Assembly (NCBI RefSeq): GCF_000003815.2
Contig: NC_049986.1
Location: 14,130,112 to 14,194,111 of the forward strand
Reading direction: 5' to 3'
DNA: 64,000 nucleotides
Source: Branchiostoma floridae
Lineage: Eukaryota > Chordata > Leptocardii > Amphioxiformes > Branchiostomatidae
Shown here one piece after another: positions 38,168 through 48,100 of this stretch. The notes beneath the pieces were generated by a model. It was not told the DNA's origin and did no database searches. It worked only from the letters and a program-made list of their open reading frames with translations. The position numbers and the translations under genes were made by a program. The stretch's first letter is position 1; the number at the start of each line of letters is the position of its first letter.

Positions 38168-39456
38168 TCACTGGTTGGCATAAGTCGGTTCGCAGTCGCT
38201 GTAGATTGAGTTTCCTGGGTTCACGTCTTCGTACAGATTATCAGGGTTCCCATTATTCACGAAGGAAGTTTCTGCTACGTTCCCATCTGCGCCCACGTTA
38301 CCATAGGACGGAGAACAGTTCTCGTACGTCGAGGCTTCCAGGTTCGCCATTTCATACGCGCCTCCCGCGTGTTCACTCTGTGAGGCATGAGGAGAGGGTG
38401 GTACTTGCGCGCTACCATCAAAGTCTACGTTGACGTAGGGTTGTGCATGCCCTGGCCATTTGTGGACGTTTCGGTACGCGTTTTCAGCGCCGTCTGGTTG
38501 GCTCCTTTGTTTCATCAGACTGGTGTAAGTGCTGTTGTCAGGTATGGGTAGTGATCTCTCCCTGGTTGCCTCTAGAAGATTTGCGTAAGTGTCATTGCCA
38601 GACGTGGGCACTTTGCTTCTGATGTGATCCGGTGTTTCCCTGGTCTCCTCCGACAGATTGATGTAGGTGGTGTTGTCCGGTATCGGGAGCGGGTCTTCTT
38701 GACTCCTGATGTTGGTCGGTCTGTCCCTCGTGTCATCCTGCAGGTTGAGGTAGGTGTTCTCATCAGGTATCGGCAGCGGGTCATCTTGACTCCTGTTTTG
38801 GGCCGGTCTCTGCCTCCGACCGGGTCTGTCCGGGGTGTTGGTGTAGTTGTTCATTGTAGATCTAGGTACCGGCAGCGGATCTCTTTGACTAATGTTGCCG
38901 AACGGCCTCTCCCCCAGAAGATTCGCGAAGGTGTCTCCACTTCCTTCTGGGTCTGTACGTTCTTGGGGGATCGCTGGATCATCTCTGTTGAAGATGATTC
39001 CACGTTTCTTGAGAATGATGAAGGCAACGCCCGCGGCCAAAAGGATGAGAGCGAGGATACCGACGACAGCGCCGGCCACTACTCCAGCCGAGGGCCCGCC
39101 GGTTGCAGGTAATGTCTCCCCTGGGCTGGGCGTAATCGTCCCTATATGACAGTCAAGAAGAAAATATCATTTACTAGATTCGCCTCATTTCTCAGGTGCA
39201 AATATTCTTATGAAGCAACTTAAAGTTACTAAACAAAAATGTCGTTTCTGTAAGGTCTTTGGAGCAAAGACAAGACACAATAGCAAGTTACTATATATTT
39301 GGCTCGTTCACCGCCACATAATGCCACAAAAGTCAGAATAGAGTAAGCACCTGAAGTTATTGTCAGACGTGGTGCCATTGATGCCTCTGAAGTTTCCTCT
39401 ATCATCCAGATACCCTCTGTCGTGATAATGTCGGTCATCGTCTCCATGTTTGACAT
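38168..39456 (-). CDS. J: single-pass membrane protein with tyrosine-motif tail (3' part of gene)
   Basis: The terminal exon runs 39141-38168 and is open throughout. It encodes a Thr/Pro-rich stalk, a hydrophobic segment of about 22 residues (GAVVGILALILLAAGVAF), a basic stop-transfer (KKRG) and about 270 cytoplasmic residues. The tail has 13 tyrosines; nine are YxN (YTN, YLN, YIN, YAN, YRN, YVN, YEN, YGN, YAN), one is ITIM-like (STYTSL), plus YEDV and YSDC. A PLPIPD...TYxNL module of about 28 residues repeats several times. YxN is the known Grb2/GADS SH2 ligand, so a phosphotyrosine signalling role is inferred. A likely preceding exon is 39351-39456 (106 nt, phase 0 in, phase 1 out), encoding more Thr/Glu-rich stalk. 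Extracellular exons would lie at higher coordinates and may involve the gap at 40037-40311; I could not identify them. Confidence 0.72.
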
Positions 39457-41476
39457 CTGTTAACAGGTTACTGAAGTCAGAAATACGGCTACGCTCACAT
39501 TAAATGGTACGTTTTGAATCTTTAATTCCCACACCTTTCTGCATCAATGTTTCGGGAAACTATTGGCACTGCTAGGTACATTCGTGCAGTTTGATATCAC
39601 AATACCGCCAGGAAAAGGGCTTTAAACGATCTTTAGATCGACTCATATTGGGGGTCACAAGAATAATTAGGGCCAAAGTTCGAGTACTGTTTACAAGTTG
39701 ACGATAAAGAGACTGTCCTTTGGCGAATTACCGAAAACTGGTTTGCAACGTCACACAGCCTACCCTAAGGCTCAAATTGCCCGAACAACAAACTTTAAGT
39801 AGCCTTTATCGTTTAATCGTGTTCTTCTTCCTCTTGTACCTTGAAAAATACGCAGAATCAGATCCAGATCACATTCGGGGGAAAAACCCGGGTCCTTGCT
39901 TGTATCGTTAAGAAAGATCGAAAATGTCTTTGTCAAGCCAAAGGTGATAATCAAATTTGATTTCTAGACTGATAAACAAAATAGTATAACTTTGACAAGC
40001 CATGAAAAATATGACGAGATGAGTAAAATGTTAACTNNNNNNNNNNNNNNNNNNNNNNNNNNNNNNNNNNNNNNNNNNNNNNNNNNNNNNNNNNNNNNNN
40101 NNNNNNNNNNNNNNNNNNNNNNNNNNNNNNNNNNNNNNNNNNNNNNNNNNNNNNNNNNNNNNNNNNNNNNNNNNNNNNNNNNNNNNNNNNNNNNNNNNNN
40201 NNNNNNNNNNNNNNNNNNNNNNNNNNNNNNNNNNNNNNNNNNNNNNNNNNNNNNNNNNNNNNNNNNNNNNNNNNNNNNNNNNNNNNNNNNNNNNNNNNNN
40301 NNNNNNNNNNNCCGAAGGATTTTCGTTACATGTGAGGGGGGTATAAGGCCTTCTTCCGAAGTCAGAATCTGAACTATCACATGGACAGTCGAAAATTCGA
40401 TACATTTAATCAGAATTAATTCTGTTAGAACTTAGAACACTGTTAACTGTGGACTGAATTATGCTAACTACCAACACATATTGACTATCATACCTATATT
40501 TGATCAATACCGTGTAAAGATATCCAAATAATGCTGCTATTTACCGCCAAGCAAATCCCGAGGCGTGCCTCGTGGACTTGAATCTTATGTCAAGTCATGT
40601 CATAGTTCTGTCTATGTTGCAAGACTAATGCTCTCATACGTACCTTACGAAAGATGAATAGTTGTTGACTCAGTGAAGGACGGTAAGTTTTCCTGGTCAC
40701 GTCCGTGCGTAATCTAGCCCGTGCTGTACTGTCGATGTGCCACACCAAAGTGTGCCTACTTCCTGTTCGACTACTTTTCAAATTATACCGATAGGTCATG
40801 CATATGTTTAAGCTAGTACGTCAAGGGATCATAATTACGGGCTTCACAGAACGAACTCGCAAATAACTTCTCTTTTCGAACAATGGACATACATAGCAAG
40901 AAATAAGCATAAAGCGGACAAGTTTAATAACAATGTGTATTTTGTACATGTGCAATGCTCTGATTTGAACAGTTGACTCCACATCCGATAATCGAAATGA
41001 TTTTTATCAGATTTTTACAGATATAATGCGTGGTCTTCTATCCGGTGTCGTGTTAGTGGTCTCGTGAAGAAGTTTATATAATAATATTCTAATATACCTT
41101 TATCTAGGCCAGTGGTATATTATCTCCCTAGCTAATCTCCTAATCTCCAAGCAGATGTTAGGGTGAATGATGGCGACGTTTTTGACAGTCCACTGCCCCT
41201 AACTGGCAGGTACATTTTGATGCAATTAGCTCTTAACAGCATTTTAACTTACCGACAGTTAACAGCTGTATGGACAGAAGTCTGCTAAAACAATTCTTGT
41301 CCACAAACTTCACATTTGTCCAACCCTTCGTCTTACTACGAGATGAGGACTTGGCTTTCGACAAATTGCCCATCATCAATGTAGCACTCGGTTGATCTCC
41401 CACCATTCGTGTCGGCTCAATTGTTGGACGTGAAATCTTTGCCTTTTCAAATCTTCTATATGTGCTCCGCCTATAG
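39457..41476. other. Upstream of J; gap and no assigned exon
   Basis: The 5' exons of gene J should lie in or beyond this stretch, but I cannot pick them out. A minus-strand open frame at 40590-40799 ends in a good donor (AAG|GTACGT) but has no signal peptide or recognisable domain. At about 41137 the motif TAATCTCCAAGCAGATGTTAGG marks one end of a repeat family described elsewhere; I did not find its partner nearby. Confidence 0.35.
40037..40311. other. Assembly gap (275 N)
   Basis: 275 N, so a sized gap and not the default 100. It may hide sequence of gene J. Confidence 0.98.
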
Positions 41477-41890
41477 TGGTTCTACAGCAAGCACTATCTC
41501 GTGTGTGGACTTCATCCCTACCTTACGTGAAGTGGTGCTATTGCAAGCAAGCGCTATCTCCTGTGCTTTGTCCCTCTCCTGCGCTGTAGCAACCGCTTTG
41601 TCCTGTGTGGGCTTGTCTCTCCCCTTCAGTTGCACTATAGCAAGCACTATCTCCTTTGTGAATGTTAGCTCTCAGTTAAAGGTTTACTATAGCCAGCCAT
41701 ATCCCCTGCGTGTATGTTATCTCGATCTCCCATACAGCCATACAGGTGTGCAATATATTCAGTGCTATATCTTGAATGTGCAGCGTCTTCTATATATAGC
41801 TACGCTATAGCCAGTGCTATCTCCTCCGTAGATGGTCTCTCCCCTACAATTGCACTACAGCCAGCGCTATCTCCTCCGTGGACGATTTCT
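41477..41890. repeat. 50-bp minisatellite derived from the last exon of sialidase H
   Basis: About eight imperfect units of 50-52 bp start near 41477, 41530, 41580, 41631, 41683, 41750, 41801 and 41851. Common core: CTATAGCCAGCGCTATCTCC followed by a GTGGAC/GTAGAT and CTCTCCCCT segment. The rightmost unit is the coding end of gene H, where the complement encodes GE(K/R)xSTEEIALA. The array therefore grew outward from the end of the gene. Confidence 0.75.
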
Positions 41891-44788
41891 CCCCTCTCTC
41901 GTACAGTATGTACAGGTGCGTTCTGTCCTGAGGTAACATGGTCATGGTGGAGTACCCTGCTTCCTTCCCCACACACGTAATGAACCGTCCCACGATGTGC
42001 CGTTACTGTAGCTCCACCGTAACGTCATCTTCTCACCTGCAACATTTACAGGGTTATCTGACCAATTCTATTAGCAACTTTAATCTTTTGCTTACACTTA
42101 ACACTAGTAGTGATGGGGTTACATTTGTTTCAATTCAAAATGATAATTTTCCTCTCATATTTATCAGTTTTACGAACAGTTTACCAGGGTCTGTTGTCTA
42201 AGATTTATCTTCATCGGCTTTCAATTACTATATATTGTTGTCATACTTTGTTTGCAAAGACGAAATATGTACAAATCCGATTTCACAACGTCAGTTCACC
42301 TGTCATATGTTATAGAATGTGTACATTGATATTGTTGTCAATCGTCTTGTTTAACACCTGTGTTTCGTTTGTGACCTGTGAATTGTCGACACCTCAAATG
42401 TATGTTGGCTGCGCATGCCTTTTTGATGCTATTGAATAAAAATACTCCTTAATATATTACATGTATCAGTAGAAAGGATGCCTGGCGGTTGAAAGAAACG
42501 TGGTCCGTACTCACGGTGTGTTTTACTGTCCGGCCCTGTGTAGTACATGACGCCGTGGCTATACCACAGTCCTGACGCAATGCGCGGTTCGATCAGGGTG
42601 TCGTCGAAGTACATGGTACGGTAGGACAGGGTCTCCCCGCCATCGTAACTACGCATGACCATCTTACAGTGGCAGCGATAGCGTCCATGGTTACGGAGGA
42701 TGACGTGGATGGTTCCGTCCGGGAGTTCTACAGGCTGTGTGGAGGAAGAGATAAGGTTTATCTCCAGGGACCAGGAAGAAGAGACAGAAACACACGGGAA
42801 AGTCAAGATGACAGGAATTAGCAAAATGCACCGTAATGTTTACACTCCACCCACGATACTTTTGAGAACTATTTTTTTGTGACTTGTAAAATGACAACAA
42901 GTGGTATGAATTTCATATCAAAAATATGATATCCAAGCAGAAATTGGGCGGAAACCGTGATGTTCTCGAGCTTTTTCGACGTCAGGCTTTCAAAGCGCTT
43001 TTTAAGCTAACATAGAACATCCCTATGCATTCTCCCAACATCTACTTGGAGATTAGACGTTCATAGTACAACTAACCTGGCATTCATCAGGATGGAACTC
43101 TGAGTCATGTGCGTGGAAAGGAATGGCCGACACGAAAGCCCCGCCCCTCCACGTGACGCCATGGTCGTCGCTTAGCAACAGTAGCGACCCCGCCCCTCCC
43201 GGCATTCCGTGCCCGCAAACGACCAATCTGCCTTTTGCCGGACCAACTTTTTTCTGCATTGACGTTTGAAAATATTTCTTTTTTAGCGGTTAGCAATTCA
43301 TCAAGTGAAATCGAACAAGGTGACACCTGTTATGCAAGTTTCAACCATTCTTTAGTATCTGTGGAGAAAAATCATTTTGACACATTGCACTCCTGCTTTG
43401 TTTGAACGCAGGTTCATCTTCAGATAAAAACAATGTTTAAAAAATGGAATCGAAGTCCCTCTACAGTACCTCGACAAGCCAGTAGGCGGCCCTAAATCTA
43501 CCTACATGTCTACATGCTAAATATCAACACCTTTACATTCTCGAGTTATCGAGTCCACAGACACACACCGAAAAAAGCACAAGCTTGTGGCAAAGGTGAA
43601 AAAACACAATCTCCTACCTGAATACCGAAGCCAGGGCTGGGATGTGTGACCATGTCCGACCCTACCAATGACGTAATGTTCCTGGGTTCGCCCCAGGTCT
43701 GTCCATCATCCGTGCTGTTGATCAGGAGCAGAGACCTTTGTTTACAGTTCTCACAGTACACGAACATGACGAAGATGGTGGCGGTTACGTTATCCACGAT
43801 GACGCTGCCCACGTTCAGACCGACATGCCCCTCGCCATCATCAACAACAAAGGCAGTAGGGGACCAAGACAAGCCTGGAAGAAACAAATTCCGTTTGTAA
43901 AAAGAATGGCGGGTTTTGATTACAAGATGCAGAGAGGCAGGTGAGTTTTGGACCATACGTGTGTATGCATCGTAGTTTTTTGTGATAAATCAAAGCGGTA
44001 CAAACCTAACGTTAAATGAAAATCGGTAACTTTCCAGATTAAAACAAAAAAAAGCAATTTGCTTGCTTTTCGACTCTTTTTCCCTATGGCAAGTGTACAC
44101 TGAAATTACAGAATGGCCAAACGATGATGTAACTCTTTATTGTGCCTACATCTCATTTACCTTTCTAATTCTATACAGGATTTTACATCTCTTCCTCTAC
44201 ATACATGTACCGCAACTCTTAAAATGTTTCTTGGTTTTCAAAAACAAGCTTTTTTACCTTACCTTTGTCTGTAGACCTTCTGACGGCAATGAACTTGGGC
44301 CCCATATCGGCGGAGGCATACTTCCTGGCTCCATTGAGGGCTAAGAGGTTCCCCTGGGGGGTGTAGGTGAGGAGGGGGGTCCGGTATAGGTGCACCTCCC
44401 CCTCCCTACCGCTCCTCCACAGCACCGTTTGGTTCACTACCTTTGGGGATACCTATTGAGTACCAATCAATCAACCAATCAATCAATCAACCTATTTAGC
44501 AGTATATTCATTAACCTGTCAATCTACTGTGATATCTACACAAGAATATTTGCATGGCTAGCGGCGTAGGAAATAGGGGAATGATACTGGTATCCGAGAA
44601 CTGCTACTGGCCCGTAAAAATGATCGTCCACATGTAAACAGTGCCCACTGTCTTGGAACAATAACTTGACACAAACACGTAATTGCTCTACTAGATACTC
44701 GCCGAAAAACAAGGACTTTCCTCACCTTGGGGGACACTGCCTGCAATGTGAGCAGCAGAACAGCCAGGACGGAAGTCATGAACCACAT
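41844..44788 (-). CDS. Sialidase H: secreted/lysosomal NEU1-like with a frameshift in the last exon
   Basis: Six exons on the minus strand: 44726-44788, 44263-44452, 43618-43874, 43077-43253, 42515-42734, 41844-42036; 1100 nt. Exon 1 encodes a 21-residue hydrophobic signal peptide (MWFMTSVLAVLLLTLQAVSP), with no anchor or stalk. Motifs: YRTPLLTYTP (Ile of FRIP replaced by Thr), NGARKYASAD (Glu of xEGRK lost), [47 protein letters not shown] and LYILYERG. The last exon is 193 nt where 3n+2 is required: one base is missing near 41962-41975, between RVWG and AGYST, so the assembled frame stops early. It lacks the C-terminal YxxL of gene I. Two acceptors 12 nt apart begin exon 2. Divergently paired with I. 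Confidence 0.8.
42931..43054. repeat. Foldback element, TCTCCAAG-ended family, in intron 5 of H
   Basis: Left end ATCCAAGCAGAAATTGGGCG; right end AACATCTACTTGGAGATTA is roughly its complement. About 124 bp, low coding potential. Confidence 0.5.
43440..43620. repeat. Fragment of the interspersed repeat seen at 19680 and 25000
   Basis: Contains a GCCAGTAGGCGGCCCTAAAT block, CTACCTACATG, TTCTCGAGTTAT and CACAGACACACACC in the same order as the 25000-25320 copy. It lies in intron 3 of H and reaches the splice donor of the neighbouring exon. Confidence 0.5.
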
Positions 44789-45139
44789 CCTGGACGTCTC
44801 CGGGCCGAGGTTTCATTCATAGTGTACTGGGATGAACTGGCACCGAGCGGTCGTCCTTTGTTGTGACGTATTACTCATTGTTCGGTTGGAATGTTCCACA
44901 TTATTGATAAAACTGTAATCCAAGAAGTAAAAACAGCTATCATTCTAGGCCATCTCATGGTATTTGGTGGATTCGAAAGATTGTGTTTTGGTAAAAGCAG
45001 AGAGAGACAACATGAGTATACGAGAAATACAGCAACTTCGTCACACTGCTGGCACCTTTTTGTAAGTGCAGTGAACCAGCCTTAATCCACCTGCCCCACC
45101 TGTCAAAGGTGAAAGGTTAGGTTAGTTTATTTTGACGAG
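44789..45139. promoter_or_regulatory. Shared divergent promoter region of H and I
   Basis: H and I are head to head with 351 bp between their start codons, so both core promoters and any 5' UTRs lie here. A TGTGACGTATTAC site resembles an ATF/CREB half-site. I do not see the GTCACGTGAC-type lysosomal (CLEAR) motif. No TATA box is clear for either gene. Confidence 0.5.
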
Positions 45140-48100
45140 ATGGCACGCTCTGTCGCATTGTCCACTGTCTTCGTCTTTGCGTCGCTAACGTGTGCGATCC
45201 TGCGGGTGGAATGCCAACCCAAGGTAGGTTTACCAACTAAGTTCAAATATCTAAACCATGTAAACGTTTTCTGTTTAACTTTGGTCTTCCCCAAGGCAAC
45301 ATGTCTGTTCTTTCATTGTGTCCTTATAACACCGACGCCCTGACGGCCTTCAGATTTCTCGCACTAAATGCTACGTTACACACCATTTCAAGGGCTTTAC
45401 ACAAGAGCAGGTCTTTTTAAATTTGATCATTATCCTTCACAGAGTGTTGTGTCAAAGACCATTGATCGAAGTATTCCCTCAGTCAGAGTACTTCAGTTAT
45501 AGCCTGGTACAACAACATGCTAAGTTTATTCCCACAGAAGGTTGTTGAAAACGAGTTTTGTGGGAATAAACGTAGCGGAGATAATCCCTGTGTACACCTT
45601 TATCACCCACTATCATATACAGGCAAACGTACGTAGTATTGCTTACAAAAACCAAAAGACACACGTCAATTTGATTAAAACTTTCACGATCTTACTCGTC
45701 TTCTTCACATATTTTTATCAATCAAATATTCTGTGTAGTATGAATTGGGACAAAACATTAGGATTGGATTGTGCCCTGTACCTTGTTACTTGTTCCCTTT
45801 ATATGGATTGGCTAAGTCTATTATAGGTAAAATTGACAACAATTACGGGTTGACTATATTTGCCGGCGATAGAAATACAGTCCTGACCTGCATGACCTAG
45901 ATACAACAATCTTATCGTCATGCAACACCGGCAAAAAGGACATAGGAAAACAAACCGGACAAACAGACTCATGACACTAAAGCATTAAAATAACCCAGTG
46001 TGCAATGGGTGTTTTATATACCATTACGCTGAATGGCGGTTATGCCAACTGTATGACGTTTTTAGATACAGACACAAATGACCAAGTTGCAAACCTAGGT
46101 TCCGTCTTTAGACATTTGGTATGAGATAACTTTGTGATATAGTGACTTTCACTCCTTCTGTCATTGAATTCCCCTCCTTTCTCGACCTGTATGCCGATTT
46201 GATGATTTTGCCCCCTGATGCAGGTTAACCCGCTGGTTGTGCAGCAGGAGCTGCTGTGGGAGTCCAAGCAGTACACCTACCGTATCCCTGTCATCGCGCA
46301 GACGCCAGGGAGCGCTCTTATCGCTATTGCCGAGGGACGGAAGTACAACTCAGGAGATACTGGGTCAAAAGTTGTCGAAATCAGGCGATCAACAGACCTT
46401 GGTATAATGAAATAGCACGATTCTTGTTACTAGTACTTCACTCTTACAGAAAGTATTTTCTGAATTCACACTGATCTTTGAATTAGGTTTTAGGCATCTA
46501 ACTGTTTTTCTTTCATAGCATTCTCCATTTAGATACCATTGATCATGAATGCTCTCCAAGTTGTTGGTTTATTTCCTTGTATGTCTTTTAATCTACAATG
46601 AAAAAGATGACAAATCTGAGAACTTCGAAACTTTTTGAAGTAACCCACCGAATCGTTCAATCGTTCTGGTGTCACCTGTAGGCTCCGTGTGGTCTCCTGC
46701 TGTCACACTCCTGACTGACGGACAATTCAAACTAGGCGTGAATCTGGGCTCGGTCATCGTCGATAACGTCACGGGGGTCATCTTCCTGTGGTTCGAGCAC
46801 TGTTTGGAGTCACAGCATTATTGTGAAAGGTACAGTACTTAATAACACACACAGCTAAGGACTGGTAAAAAGTTGATGTCTTTCGTAGAAAAACTAGAGA
46901 AAGTCAAAGCATGCTAGCATTGACGTTCAACGTTCAACCTCTCAGGGATTAAGGTTCAGTTAGGCGTCACATTTCCAAACCGGGGCCCGACCGGGCTGTT
47001 TGTGGAAACGAAAAATAGAAATGTTTACGTAGAAATAAACGAATAATGCCCACGAGTCACGATTATTCTCTTTACGTCTTGTGTAGTTTGGTGTCTTTTG
47101 TATCATAGTTTTCGTTCCCGAAAGCCGCGACGGTCGGGCTCCGGTTTGGAAATGTGACGTAAGCCTACGCATGACGGAGCCTAGCATTTCATCTACGATT
47201 CATTCATCCATTCAAAAATTGCCTTGTTCAAGTTATTGCCTCAAATACTATTTCCTTTCCATTATTATTTGCCACCAGGTCAGCGCCCTACCTAATGAAC
47301 AGCACGGATGACGGGTTGACGTGGAACAAGCCGCGGAACATGACCGGTGTGGTCGGCGGCGCCACTAAGTTTGTCACGGGGCCAGGACTAGGTATACAGG
47401 TGAGCCTCAAATCTCGATGCACTTTTATTGTCCCTATTGTACGTCCTCAGGGTGTTATGCGAATGTTGGAGCAGTATTGTTGGACTATTTTCTCTAACTA
47501 AACGTTATTTTTCGCTGTACGTAAACAAAACCACTGGCGTAAGAACTACCGTTAGGTCTAGGGCTGAAACTTTGATTTAATTACTCTCCTACTAAAACCT
47601 GAAATAAAGGCTTTTCCGACACTCCCCAGTACCTAACATAATATCCTGTACCTTGGAGATTAAAGCTATAAACTGACTATCCCTCTGTCTACTTTGAGTT
47701 TTACAGAAGAAGCTACCTCCCTACAAAGGCCGTCTGATCACGTGCGGGCACGGAGACCACCTGTCCGACGGCGTGTTCTGTGTGGTGAGTGACGACAGCG
47801 GCACCACGTGGCGCATGGCGGGGAGTGTGAAGAGCATACCGTTCGGCAGGAAAAAAGTAGACGGAGACTTTAACCCAAATGAAAGCCAGGTCAGCTAAGA
47901 TGCCTTCATTTCTTGTCTGTTCTAAAACACTGCATGAATTATTAATATTACGTTACAATTACGTGGCTTCGCGTCGCGTAACGGTAGGGTATTGGCTCAA
48001 AGCCCAAAGGTCCTGGGTTAAAGTTCCCTGATATGTTCCGACGTTGTGCACATGGGAAAGGTGCTTTTCAAGAATCCCATCCCATCACCCTCAGGTAAAA

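Noticed and set aside
38624-39112. 162-codon plus-strand frame
   Set aside because: It is the reverse shadow of the terminal exon of J, which has a TM segment, motif repeats and consistent splice phase.
40590-40799. First exon of gene J
   Set aside because: It has a good donor but no signal peptide, and cannot be joined to the later exons with confidence across the gap.
41477-41890. CRISPR-like array
   Set aside because: Units are contiguous, imperfect and without spacers; it is a minisatellite in a eukaryotic genome.
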